A stretch of DNA of 64,000 nucleotides from Oscillospiraceae bacterium (lineage in GTDB: Bacteria > Bacillota > Clostridia > Oscillospirales > Oscillospiraceae). Both the position numbers and the translations under genes were made by a program. Shown one piece after another: positions 17,690 through 25,489 of this stretch (position 1 is its first letter; every line of letters begins with the position of its first letter). The stretch is from the NCBI GenBank assembly GCA_017458335.1, contig JAFTFT010000018.1:1-64000 (forward strand), given 5' to 3'. The notes under the pieces were generated by a model. It was not told where the DNA came from and did not search any database. It was given only the letters and a program-made list of their open reading frames with translations.

Positions 17690-20050
17690 TCAGCCGATCG
17701 CCGAGAAATAGAGGTCGCGAACTTCCTGGCTGAGATGCAGTTCCTTACAAAGAAAATCTACGTTATGCTTTGCCCAGTCGTTCTTGATTACGAAGGTCCG
17801 CAGCGCTTCGACAGCCGCCTTCCAGCTGTCGTAACTGCGGTGAACAAAGGACTGATTCCGCGCTACTTCCGGATCGATCTGATCCGCAAGGCGGTTGATC
17901 TCATCCAGAATGGCCTGGTCGGTCAGAGGACCGCTGAGCAGCTCCGCAGCCCGGCTGAGAAAGCGATCCTGAAACTCTTCGTTTTTCCAGAGATCGGCAA
18001 ACATTCCGGACACCTGTACGCACTGGACGTTGTTGCGGTGAAGAAGAATCGCGTGATTGAGATAGGGATCGGAGAGGGTGGCATCCAGATCATAGAACAT
18101 GAAGCGCCAGCGGCCGTCGTCCTCGGAAGAGCGGCAGAAGCGGAGGTTTCCGTAGGTGAGATCCTGGTTCGCGAAATACCCCTCAAGAAAGACCCAGTCG
18201 ATCAGACTGTCGAGATCCACCAGAGACTCGATGTGCGCGTAATTTTCGGGATCCGACATGTCGTTCTTCGTACAGAAGTCAAAAACATCCAGAAAGAGAT
18301 CGCCGTCCCGCGGCGCTTCGGATTCGACCGTGACGACACTGTTCCTGCTTACCCCGGCAAGGTTGGCATAGTGCTGCTCATTCATCTTCTCGGAGAGTGC
18401 GTAAATGCCGGAGTATTTGCCGTCCAGGAACAGAACACAGTAACGGTTTCGTGAACCGATGATATTGTCGGAGGCGGCCAGGGCCAGATTCTCACAGAGT
18501 TCGTTGCGGATGATGCTGGCATTCTGGTCCTGACCCGCGCGGATCACCAGATTCGTAAAACTCGTGACACCGCCGCCAAACAGGTCATAGTTCAGTTCTT
18601 CCAGTCCGTAACAGCCGCGAAACCGGATGCTCATGTTCTTTTTGGCGAGAATCAGACTGGTATCGCCGTGCATGCTGATGCCGCAGGGAGCTGAGAAACT
18701 GCCGCTCTCGTCGTACCAGGCAATGTTTCCGCCCCATTCCAGGTCTTTCCAGCCGGTGTTGTACATGCCGTAAAACGCAACCTTGTCATCGGAGACCAAA
18801 CTGAGTACCGGCAGAGCAAAGGTCTCGCCGATAAAGTAGTTCAGGGTAAGCGGGCGGCTGGGCAGCGCGTTGGACTCACAGGCAATGGCGCGGATGACAC
18901 AGGTGGCGGGAACCTCCGTGGGGCCGACCCAGGGAAGAGAATCCTGCGTCGGCATCGTCGCGTCGAAGGTGTAATAGATCTGCCCCGGCGCCTGCAGATC
19001 CAGGACGACCTTTTCGGAGCCGTCGAAGAATCCCTCGGGAGTTGTGGCAACCGGCGTGGCGGAGACCCGGCGCCTGCCGTCCTGATTCTCCGCGTTCGGC
19101 GTGGCCTTCGCAAAGAAGAAAGAGCCGTTCCGACCGGGCATACGTCCGTAGCTGCCGCCGTACGGAATATCACGCAGCGAGAGCCAGTCGATCAGTCCGT
19201 TCCCGTCCTGCCAGAGGAAAAGGGACTCGTTTCCCGAGCCGAGGGAAAGACCGAGCTGGTCACAGCGGACCACTGTTACGGCCCCCGGCTCCAGAACTGC
19301 CGTCGGGAGCCAGGCCTTCCGGTAATTGTCGTCATCGTCGGAGAGAAACCAGCCCTCGAGGGTGACGGTTTCGGAGGAAATGTTTTTCAGCTCGACCCAG
19401 TCGCTGCCGTCGTAAGGAGAAAAGCGGGCATTGGGATCGGAAACCATCACTTCGTTGATCTGGATGGGGCCGGGAACTTCCATCTGTTCCTGAAGCGCAT
19501 CGTAGGAGGAAGTGGTGTTCTCATACCAGGGAGTGGGATAAAGACACTCAGAGAAACTGCCGTCAGAACCCATCGCATAGCTGATATTGGCAGGGAGATC
19601 GGGGCAGATGAGATGGGAGACGACCTCTCCCTCCGGATTCTTGAGATAGAGGTCTTCCCCGGCAGAAAGCGAGAAGGGAGCGTGAAGATCGGCGGGACGG
19701 TCTTTCCCGGAAGCGAACGCGACAAAGCAGGCATCCGCGGGCAGAAGGTAGGAGGGAAAGACAAGACCGTCTTTTCCCTGACGGTCCGTCAGACTCCAGC
19801 CGGTGAGATCCAGGTCCGCTCCGGAATTGTTGCAGAGCTCGATCCAGTCGGGAAAGTCCCCCTCCTGATCCTGCACGACGGCATGATTCTTGACCATTAC
19901 TTCGGTGATGATGAGGTCTCCGGTGTTGCCGTCAGGCACAGACATACTGTCGGCAGAGGCAGGGACCGGCAGACAGAGACAGAAGAGGCATATCGCGACC
20001 GCGGGAAGCAATCTGCTCAAAAAACCGTGAATTCGTTTCAACAAAGTCAT
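17690..20050 (-). CDS. Secreted CotH-kinase protein with lamin-tail domains
   Basis: About 786 residues. A signal peptide (LKRIHGFLSRLLP, hydrophobic core AVAICLFCLCLP, ASA cleavage) directs export. Then two lamin-tail (LTD) domains: GDLIITEVMVKNH..DWIELCNNS..LTGWSLTD and IQINEVMVSDPN..DWVELKNIS..LEGWFLSDD. A chitobiase-C-like beta domain (GSEKVVLDLQAPGQIYYTFDATMP) follows, then the CotH kinase region with FALPVLSLVSDD, SIRFRG, LFLDGKYSGIYALSEKMNEQHY and MFYDLDATLSD. CotH domains phosphorylate proteins in spore coats or cellulosome-type systems; the target is unknown. ATG 20050 has GGAG only one base away; TTG two codons later is better spaced. Promoter at 20097-20125. Confidence 0.88.
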   Translation of the reverse strand: MTLLKRIHGFLSRLLPAVAICLFCLCLPVPASADSMSVPDGNTGDLIITEVMVKNHAVVQDQEGDFPDWIELCNNSGADLDLTGWSLTDRQGKDGLVFPSYLLPADACFVAFASGKDRPADLHAPFSLSAGEDLYLKNPEGEVVSHLICPDLPANISYAMGSDGSFSECLYPTPWYENTTSSYDALQEQMEVPGPIQINEVMVSDPNARFSPYDGSDWVELKNISSETVTLEGWFLSDDDDNYRKAWLPTAVLEPGAVTVVRCDQLGLSLGSGNESLFLWQDGNGLIDWLSLRDIPYGGSYGRMPGRNGSFFFAKATPNAENQDGRRRVSATPVATTPEGFFDGSEKVVLDLQAPGQIYYTFDATMPTQDSLPWVGPTEVPATCVIRAIACESNALPSRPLTLNYFIGETFALPVLSLVSDDKVAFYGMYNTGWKDLEWGGNIAWYDESGSFSAPCGISMHGDTSLILAKKNMSIRFRGCYGLEELNYDLFGGGVTSFTNLVIRAGQDQNASIIRNELCENLALAASDNIIGSRNRYCVLFLDGKYSGIYALSEKMNEQHYANLAGVSRNSVVTVESEAPRDGDLFLDVFDFCTKNDMSDPENYAHIESLVDLDSLIDWVFLEGYFANQDLTYGNLRFCRSSEDDGRWRFMFYDLDATLSDPYLNHAILLHRNNVQCVQVSGMFADLWKNEEFQDRFLSRAAELLSGPLTDQAILDEINRLADQIDPEVARNQSFVHRSYDSWKAAVEALRTFVIKNDWAKHNVDFLCKELHLSQEVRDLYFSAIG

Positions 20051-20096
20051 ACTCCAGAATGTAATCACAATCAGTTCCAAGCTTACAAAACAATTT

Positions 20097-20125
20097 ATTA
20101 TAGCGCGGGAAGGGAATTTTGTCCA
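20097..20125 (-). promoter_or_regulatory. Promoter of the CotH/lamin-tail gene
   Basis: Minus strand: TGGACA (20120-20125), 17-base spacer, TATAAT (20097-20102). Confidence 0.65.
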
Positions 20126-20140
20126 TCCTGATTCCGAAAC

Positions 20141-20169
20141 TTGTTTTTCGGCGAAGAATCCTGTATAAT
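20141..20169 (+). promoter_or_regulatory. Upstream promoter toward the LysM peptide gene
   Basis: TTGTTT (20141-20146), 17-base spacer, TATAAT (20164-20169). A transcript from here has a leader of about 180 bases that contains the hairpin GGATTCCCGC / GCGGGAGTCC (20217-20240) and the direct repeat at 20245-20263. Confidence 0.6.
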
Positions 20170-20244
20170 CGAGGCAGAATAGAAAAAGTTCGACGGAAAG
20201 CGAGGGAGCATACCGGGGATTCCCGCACTGGCGGGAGTCCGGGC

Positions 20245-20279
20245 GTGTGACACTTGTGTGACAGTGAACCTGATACAAT
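20245..20279 (+). promoter_or_regulatory. Direct-repeat operator and second promoter of the LysM peptide gene
   Basis: GTGTGACA occurs at 20245-20252 and 20256-20263, an 11-bp period, leaving 4 bases between the 7-mer cores. A TACAAT -10 box (20274-20279) lies 10 bases after the second copy with no good -35. This is the layout of PhoB/OmpR-type activator sites (two 7-mers, 4-base spacer, replacing the -35). The regulator is unknown. Confidence 0.55.
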
Positions 20280-20354
20280 GAACATGAAACAAGAGAAGCG
20301 GTCAGCGCCGATCATGATTGCTCTTTTGCCCAATTTAAAAAGGAGGAACATAAA

Positions 20355-20555
20355 ATGGATAAGAATATGCTCAACGATGAACAGCTGAATGAAGTCAGCG
20401 GCGGAACCAAGATTCCTTATGTTGTGGTAGCGGGCGATACGCTCACCGCGATTGCGCAGAAGAACAACGTCTCCCTGTCGGATCTGATGCGCTGGAACAA
20501 CATCCAGAATCCCAACCTCATCAGAGTCGGACAGCAGCTGATCCTGAAGTACTGA
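20355..20555 (+). CDS. Double-glycine-leader peptide with a single LysM domain
   Basis: A 66-residue precursor. Residues 1-17 (MDKNMLNDEQLNEVSGG) match the class II bacteriocin/peptide-export leader, whose GG marks cleavage by a peptidase-containing ABC transporter. What follows is a complete LysM domain: YVVVAGDTLTAIAQKNNVS, then LMRWNNIQNPNLIRVGQQL. The predicted mature product is 49 residues, a bare peptidoglycan- or chitin-oligosaccharide-binding module. There is no Sec signal. AGGAGG lies 9 bases before the ATG. Neither the exporter nor an immunity gene is in the window. It may be a wall-binding effector, a bacteriocin-like peptide or an envelope-stress protein; all are inference. Confidence 0.85.
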   Translation: MDKNMLNDEQLNEVSGGTKIPYVVVAGDTLTAIAQKNNVSLSDLMRWNNIQNPNLIRVGQQLILKY

Positions 20556-20580
20556 TTTTCAGCTTCAAAGGAAAACAACA

Positions 20581-20619
20581 GAAGCAGCCAGCCGGAATCA
20601 AATCACGGCTGGCTGCTTC
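20581..20619. terminator. Bidirectional terminator after the LysM peptide gene
   Basis: Perfect 14-bp stem GAAGCAGCCAGCCG / CGGCTGGCTGCTTC with an 11-base loop. The minus-strand side ends TGTTGTTTTCC, so it also serves the convergent membrane-protein gene. Confidence 0.75.
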
Positions 20620-20646
20620 GCTGCTTTCTGCGGCCTGTGATCCGGA

Positions 20647-21516
20647 TTATTCCTCTTCTTCATCCTCAGGCTCTTCCGGGGCCGAGGATCCGCTTTCCAG
20701 TCTCCGGCGCGGGGCGGGCAGATGAGGCCTGAGCCGCGGATGGCGGGAAGGCGCCGGAATGCTGAAGCCGAAGACCTGATTGATGATCCAGAGAGAAAAG
20801 AACAGGACCAGAAGCGGGATCACGCAGGACGTGACGATCATGACCGCAAGGCTCTCAATGAAGCGGTTGAGAATCTCTGCGCCGCGCTCTGCGAAATTAC
20901 TTGCGCTCTCAGAGAGATATCCCCAGATCCGCTGGATGGCGTTCTGATCCTCTGCAGAGCTGCCCGCCAGCGTTGCGTCCTCTGCCAGATCTTCCGCGGC
21001 CGAGATGGTATTGTCGATCGAGGCCTGATAGGTGTCATAGATCCGGTCGGAGATGTGGACGCTCAGAGGGATGACAAAATACAGGGCCAGACTGACAATG
21101 GCGATTTTCTTCAGAATCGGCTTGATTCCCTCCAGATCGCGGAAGAATCCGAGCGGATACAGAATACAGGCGATGGGGATAATGAACCGGAAGACGCCGG
21201 AGCCAAGGATGGACAGAAGGTACTTCTCGGCATAGAGGACACAGAGAATCAGAATTCCGTATTCCGAGAAGTCGGCGAGCTTCTCCGCAATAGGCGTTCC
21301 GGCATCGCCCGGGATGGCAGTGATTCCGGCGGAGGCGGCCGTGGAGGAAGCGGTCAGTTTCAGAACGGTTTCCACCTTGTCGTCGATGGAGCGGATGATC
21401 CCCGCATAGGTCTCCGGGGAGGACAGAATCCCCGCCAGGAAAAAGAAGGACAAGGCAGCAATCAGAATGCACGCAACCGTGATCAGGACGATTTTCAGAC
21501 TGGAATTGGATTTCAT
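20647..21516 (-). CDS. Membrane protein of unknown function, 289 aa
   Basis: I do not recognise a named family. The N-terminus is a membrane anchor (KIVLITVACILIAALSFFFLAGIL). A conserved-looking loop STAASAGITAIPGDAGTPIAEKLAD precedes three or four further hydrophobic segments (GILILCVLYAEKYLL, FRFIIPIACILYPLGF, IAIVSLALYFVIPLSVHI). A helical extracytoplasmic or cytoplasmic stretch (ISAAEDLAEDATLAG..) is followed by a last long membrane segment and a tail that is first Arg/Pro-rich, then acidic (PEEPEDEEEE). AGAGGAGG precedes the ATG. It is a single-gene unit between the LysM peptide and rpsI terminators. Confidence 0.75.
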   Translation of the reverse strand: MKSNSSLKIVLITVACILIAALSFFFLAGILSSPETYAGIIRSIDDKVETVLKLTASSTAASAGITAIPGDAGTPIAEKLADFSEYGILILCVLYAEKYLLSILGSGVFRFIIPIACILYPLGFFRDLEGIKPILKKIAIVSLALYFVIPLSVHISDRIYDTYQASIDNTISAAEDLAEDATLAGSSAEDQNAIQRIWGYLSESASNFAERGAEILNRFIESLAVMIVTSCVIPLLVLFFSLWIINQVFGFSIPAPSRHPRLRPHLPAPRRRLESGSSAPEEPEDEEEE

Positions 21517-21654
21517 AGACTGCCTCCTCTTGGATTGTACTTTGTGTGCGCATCGAAGCCGCGCAGATCGGGCCGGATCATATGTCTGTGAAGAAAACTA
21601 TATCATAAATCGGCAAAAATGAGAAGAATAAAATGATCGCCCGGACTGCCGAAA

Positions 21655-21685
21655 ACAAAAACAGACGCCTCGGAGAGGCGTCTGT
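21655..21685 (-). terminator. Terminator of the rplM-rpsI operon
   Basis: Perfect 11-bp stem ACAGACGCCTC / GAGGCGTCTGT with a GGA loop, followed on the minus strand by TTTTTGTTTT. Confidence 0.9.
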
Positions 21686-21703
21686 AAAGAAGCGATTGCG
21701 GAA

Positions 21704-22114
<411 letters not shown>

Positions 22115-22128
22115 ATTCGTTTACCTCC

Positions 22129-22563
22129 TTAGAAATCCCAGACTTCGGGCTTCTGGGCGGCGTGGGTGTGCTCAGAGCCGGCGAAGATACGAAGACGCTT
22201 GAGCTGCCACTGGGCGATGGTGTTCTTCTGCAGCATGCCGCGGACGGCAAGACGCATGGCCAGGTCGGGCTTCTTCTCCATCAGGGTCTTGTACTGGATT
22301 TCCTTCAGTCCGCCGGGATAACCGGAGTGGGTACGATAGTACTTCTGCTCCAGCTTCTTGCCGGTGAGGACGGCGTCCTTGGCGTTGATGATGATGACGT
22401 AGTCGCCGCAGTCAACATGCGGGGTGTAGTCGGTCTTGAGCTTGCCGCGAAGCAGATCAGCGGCAAGGGCAGCCGTCTTGCCCATGGGCTTGCCGGCGGC
22501 ATCAAGAACGTACCACTTGCGGGCCGCAGCGGCCTGCTCCTTGGTTACCAGGGTAGTAGACAT
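22129..22563 (-). CDS. rplM: 50S ribosomal protein L13
   Basis: A 144-residue ribosomal protein: RKWYVLDAAGKPMGKTAALAADLLRGK, GDYVIIINAKDAVLTGKK, KYYRTHSGYPGGLK and AVRGMLQKN are all standard L13 blocks. The frame runs open further upstream, but ATG 22563 has CGGAGG at normal spacing. L13 is an early-assembling 23S rRNA binder. The leader carries alternative hairpins that could provide autoregulation. Confidence 0.97.
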   Translation of the reverse strand: MSTTLVTKEQAAAARKWYVLDAAGKPMGKTAALAADLLRGKLKTDYTPHVDCGDYVIIINAKDAVLTGKKLEQKYYRTHSGYPGGLKEIQYKTLMEKKPDLAMRLAVRGMLQKNTIAQWQLKRLRIFAGSEHTHAAQKPEVWDF

Positions 22564-22609
22564 GTTCTTCCTCCGAAAATAACATAATGTTTTGACAATT
22601 TCAGGGTGA

Positions 22610-22629
22610 CGGGGAACGGGGCGTCCCCG
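22610..22629 (-). promoter_or_regulatory. Candidate L13 leader with competing stems
   Basis: In the rplM leader, CGGGG (RNA from 22629-22625) can pair with CCCCG at 22621-22617 or with CCCCG at 22614-22610, two mutually exclusive small stems. L13 autoregulatory leaders are known in Firmicutes; I cannot confirm a match to that RNA family by eye. Confidence 0.35.
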
Positions 22630-22642
22630 AACGCGCTCCATC

Positions 22643-22671
22643 TTTATACCACAAGGCAGCAGGCTTGTCAA
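22643..22671 (-). promoter_or_regulatory. Promoter of rplM-rpsI
   Basis: Minus strand: TTGACA (22666-22671), 17-base spacer, TATAAA (22643-22648). Confidence 0.8.
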
Positions 22672-22751
22672 CGGAAAACTTTTCAAACAAATTGAAATCT
22701 CTCGAATTCTCCTGAAATCTCCCAAAAACTCAAAAATACGAAAAATGGATT

Positions 22752-22787
22752 TTCAAAAATCGGGTATCTCAGGTCAGAGATGCCCGA
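22752..22787 (-). terminator. Terminator of the sigma/membrane-partner operon
   Basis: Stem TCGGGTATCTC / GAGATGCCCGA with a 6-base loop (one G-T pair); the minus-strand side continues TTTTTGAAAA. Confidence 0.75.
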
Positions 22788-22792
22788 TCAGT

Positions 22793-23695
22793 TCAGCCGA
22801 CGCCTCCGTCGATGAAGAGGTATTTGTTCTGGAAATCCGCCTGGGTCAGCGTGTTGCCGGTCTCACGGATCTCCAGATTCTCCGCGACCCTGCGGACGGT
22901 GTCCATGCCGAGCTGTCCGCAGACCTCGATGATCCAGCCCTGTTCTGCGTTGGAGAGAAGAGCATAATCGTACTCAAGGTCATAGGCGTCGATATGCAGA
23001 TCCATTTCCGGAATATCCCGCTCTTCGAAATGCTGTTTTCCATGGAAGCTCAGCACATCCACACCCGGCTCATCCCAGTGTTCTTCCGTGACATTCTCCG
23101 GCGTCTGATAGAGCATCAGCATGGCGCCGCCGTCATGGAACTGGGCCATGGAATAGGCCTCGATCAGGATCGGCTGATCAATCTTCCTGTATTCTTCCGG
23201 ATACTTGCCTTCGTTCTCTGACCAGCACAGAGACTCAGAAGCAAAGCGCCGAAACCAGGTGTCCTTATCGATCCCGTTCCAGGGCGCACTGCCGGGGAGC
23301 TCTTTGGGAAGGTCGAAGGGAAGCCAGCCGGGCCGGAACTCGATCTCCCGGCTCTCCGCAACCGCCGGGAAGGTCAGGACGAGCTTGGCGTCGGACCATT
23401 CCAGATAGCCGTTTTCACTGTCGTCCCAATGGATCTGAAAGGTCTCTTTCGCGTCCGGGACGCGGGTGGAGATGGAAAAAAGACCGGCGGCAAATGCCGT
23501 GACGGTGAACAGGCAGACGAGAACTGCCGCGATCAGAAGAATCCTGCCGGCCTTGCGCGCGCCGGCCTGGTTACGGGATGAATCAAAATGCATGAGATTG
23601 TCCTCCTTCGTATCACCGAGGAGGTCCGCCGCGGATGCAAGATAATCATCCGAGATTCCGCTCATGGCATCGAAAAGAGAATCGTGGTTCAGCAT
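22793..23695 (-). CDS. Membrane-anchored protein, likely anti-sigma partner
   Basis: A 300-residue type II membrane protein. The N-terminal cytoplasmic 65 residues (MLNHDSLFDAMSGISDDYLASAADLLGD) precede one membrane helix (GRILLIAAVLVCLFTVTAFAAGLF). The rest is an extracytoplasmic beta-rich domain with no clear named fold. Its start overlaps the sigma-factor stop by seven bases, a strong sign of coupled synthesis. That layout (ECF sigma followed by a single-pass protein) is typical of a sigma/anti-sigma pair, but I see no zinc-type anti-sigma HxxxCxxC motif. Role as anti-sigma factor is therefore inference from context. Confidence 0.78.
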   Translation of the reverse strand: MLNHDSLFDAMSGISDDYLASAADLLGDTKEDNLMHFDSSRNQAGARKAGRILLIAAVLVCLFTVTAFAAGLFSISTRVPDAKETFQIHWDDSENGYLEWSDAKLVLTFPAVAESREIEFRPGWLPFDLPKELPGSAPWNGIDKDTWFRRFASESLCWSENEGKYPEEYRKIDQPILIEAYSMAQFHDGGAMLMLYQTPENVTEEHWDEPGVDVLSFHGKQHFEERDIPEMDLHIDAYDLEYDYALLSNAEQGWIIEVCGQLGMDTVRRVAENLEIRETGNTLTQADFQNKYLFIDGGVG

Positions 23696-24246
23696 AGGCC
23701 CTCCTCCTTCAGGTAAGTCTGCAGCTTCAGCCGGGCCCGGCGAAGCACGGTTTTGGTTTTCCCGACGGTCCATCCGGTGCGGGCGCTCAGCTCCGCGAGG
23801 GACGCGGCATAGAAATACCTTGCAACGAAGGCATCCCGCTCCAAAGGCTTCAGCGTTGCAAGAAAGCGGTTTACCGCCTCTGCGAGTTCGTTGGCTTCCA
23901 GAACTCGCTGCGGATCGGTGCCTCCCGGGATGCACTCGGCCAGTTCGTCCAGCACAAGGTCAACTTCCGACCCGCCGCGCTTGGCGGCATGAGTTTCACG
24001 CAGGCGGGAGAGCGCAAGATTTCTCGTCACGCGGGAGAGCCAGGCGGAAAACAGCTTCGGCTTCTCCGGCGGGATGGCATTCCAGGCGTGCAGCCAGGTG
24101 TCGTTGACACATTCCTCCGCGTCTTCGCGGCTGTTCAGAATGCGGTCCGCGACACAGAAACAGAGCCGCCCGTACTTTGCCTCGGTCTCGGTCAGCGCCG
24201 CCGTCTGCCGCAGCCGGTACAGATTCAGGATTGCTTCGTCGTCCAT
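23689..24246 (-). CDS. ECF-type RNA polymerase sigma factor
   Basis: A 185-residue sigma-70 family protein with region 2 (RLCFCVADRILNSREDAEECVNDTWLHAWNAIPP, then LFSAWLSRVTRNLALSRLR) and region 4 (LKPLERDAFVARYFYAASLAELSARTGWTVGKTKTVLRRARLKL). Regions 1 and 3 are absent, as in extracytoplasmic-function sigmas. GGAGG lies seven bases before the ATG. The upstream TGAAAC-16-CGTCTA sequence resembles a promoter read by ECF sigmas, so the operon is probably self-activated. It is co-translated with the downstream membrane protein. Confidence 0.92.
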   Translation of the reverse strand: MDDEAILNLYRLRQTAALTETEAKYGRLCFCVADRILNSREDAEECVNDTWLHAWNAIPPEKPKLFSAWLSRVTRNLALSRLRETHAAKRGGSEVDLVLDELAECIPGGTDPQRVLEANELAEAVNRFLATLKPLERDAFVARYFYAASLAELSARTGWTVGKTKTVLRRARLKLQTYLKEEGLC

Positions 24247-24285
24247 CGGTATCCTCCATCGGGTTGAAGAACGTTCTCACCTCTA

Positions 24286-24313
24286 TAGACGCAGAAAAAG
24301 GAAAAGCGTTTCA
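24286..24313 (-). promoter_or_regulatory. ECF-type autoregulatory promoter
   Basis: Minus strand: TGAAAC (24308-24313), 16-base spacer, CGTCTA (24286-24291), 40 bp before the sigma start. TGAAAC..CGT(C/A) with 16-17 bases is the pattern of Bacillus-type ECF promoters. No sigma-A-like promoter was seen here. Confidence 0.65.
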
Positions 24314-24329
24314 CGGTTTGCAGAAAAAA

Positions 24330-24356
24330 TCTGCTGCCGGGTTTCCCGACAGCAGA
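24330..24356 (-). terminator. Terminator of moaA
   Basis: Stem TCTGCTGCCGGG / CCCGACAGCAGA (one mismatch) around TTT; minus-strand continuation ATTTTTTCTG. It insulates the ECF promoter from moaA. Confidence 0.8.
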
Positions 24357-24387
24357 AGATGCTTTTGAAAGGGACGGTAAAATAGGC

Positions 24388-25353
24388 TCATCCGCCGATC
24401 TGGTTCATGTTTCGGGCCGCATGGCTGCGCTCGGTATAAGACAGCTCGCCGTGCCATTTCGGCTTGGAGAGGATGGCCGAACGAAGCGTCTCCACCATGC
24501 CGTCATAATCCAGACCCTTCAGGGAAATCTCATCCGAAGAATGGAGGCAGGGCTTGATCTTCCCGTCGGCCGTGAGCCGGATGCGGTTGCAGTCGGCGCA
24601 GAAGTGTGCGCTTACCGGGCTGATGAGGCCGACATTTCCCAGGGCGCCGGGAAGCCGGTAGAGCTTGGCAACGCCGCCGTCCGCCGGAACGGGACACAGC
24701 TCCGGGAGCCGGTCGGTTACGACGGTGTAGGGGATGAAGGCTTCCGGTCCGAAATCTCCGCTGTCGTACATGGGCATGAGCTCAATAAAGCGGACGTCCA
24801 CCGGGTACCGCTGTGTAAGGGCGGCAAGGGCGGGAATCTCGTCGTCGTTGAAGCCGCCGATCAGCACCGAATTGATCTTGATCTTTTCAAACCCCGCGGC
24901 AAGGGCGGCTTCGATGCCGGCCACGGCGTCTTCGAGCTTGCCGATCCGGGTGATGTAACGGAACTTCTCCGCATCCAGTGTGTCCAGGCTGATGTTGAGC
25001 CGGCGGACACCGGCTTCACGCAGGGGAGCAGCAAGCTTCGGGAGCAATGTCCCGTTGGTGGTGAGACAGACGTCTTCAATTCCCTCCACCGCTGCGGCGG
25101 CACGGCAGAGCTCCACGATGTTGCTCTTGACCAGAGGCTCTCCGCCGGTGATGCGCAGCTTGCGGATCCCGAGCGCGGCCGCGGCCCGGATGGCCATAAT
25201 CATCTCTTCCTGGGTGAGCATGTCCTCATGACGCTTCTTGCAGACGCCGTCCTCCGGCATGCAGTAGCGGCAGCGCAGATTGCAGAGTTCCGTGACGGAA
25301 AGACGGAGATAGGTGATCTGCCGTCCATAGGTGTCGATCATAGCTCGTTTCAT
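24388..25353 (-). CDS. moaA: GTP 3',8-cyclase (molybdenum cofactor biosynthesis)
   Basis: A 321-residue radical-SAM enzyme that starts molybdopterin synthesis by cyclising GTP. N-terminal cluster CNLRCRYC (Cys24, 28, 31) binds the SAM-coordinating [4Fe-4S]; LRITGGEPLV is the SAM-binding GGEP motif; the C-terminal second cluster is FCADCNRIRLTADGKIKPC. The family usually ends with a GG pair needed for cyclisation, and this one ends QIGG. The Shine-Dalgarno at ATG 25353 is weak; ATG four codons later is an alternative. No other mo- genes adjoin it. Confidence 0.95.
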   Translation of the reverse strand: MKRAMIDTYGRQITYLRLSVTELCNLRCRYCMPEDGVCKKRHEDMLTQEEMIMAIRAAAALGIRKLRITGGEPLVKSNIVELCRAAAAVEGIEDVCLTTNGTLLPKLAAPLREAGVRRLNISLDTLDAEKFRYITRIGKLEDAVAGIEAALAAGFEKIKINSVLIGGFNDDEIPALAALTQRYPVDVRFIELMPMYDSGDFGPEAFIPYTVVTDRLPELCPVPADGGVAKLYRLPGALGNVGLISPVSAHFCADCNRIRLTADGKIKPCLHSSDEISLKGLDYDGMVETLRSAILSKPKWHGELSYTERSHAARNMNQIGG

Positions 25354-25402
25354 CTCACTTCACGGACCGGTGAGCCGGCCCGCAGATTGGTTTATCGCTT
25401 GG

Positions 25403-25431
25403 ATTATTCCACAAGCCTGAGATTCTGTCAA
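25403..25431 (-). promoter_or_regulatory. Promoter of moaA
   Basis: Minus strand: TTGACA (25426-25431), 17-base spacer, AATAAT (25403-25408). A small palindrome TGTCA-6-TGACA (25426-25441) overlaps the -35. Confidence 0.65.
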
Positions 25432-25468
25432 GAGGGTGACAAGTTTCTGTGGCGGAGGAGAATAAAAT

Positions 25469-25489
25469 ATGTTATACTGGCTTTGGTGA
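25469..25489 (+). CDS. Upstream mini-ORF (MLYWLW) coupled to birA
   Basis: GGAGGAG (25454-25460) is placed eight bases before ATG 25469, which opens a six-codon frame ATG TTA TAC TGG CTT TGG TGA. Its stop overlaps the birA start in TGATG. No in-frame birA start lies near this Shine-Dalgarno, so ribosomes most likely reach birA after translating the mini-ORF. Two of six codons are Trp and one is Tyr, so attenuation or simple coupling is possible; the role is inference. Confidence 0.5.
   Translation: MLYWLW

Noticed and set aside
25466..25476. TATACT with TG one base upstream as an extended -10 for birA
   Set aside because: It falls downstream of a strong ribosome binding site and inside the mini-ORF, and no -35 fits; it would leave birA nearly leaderless.
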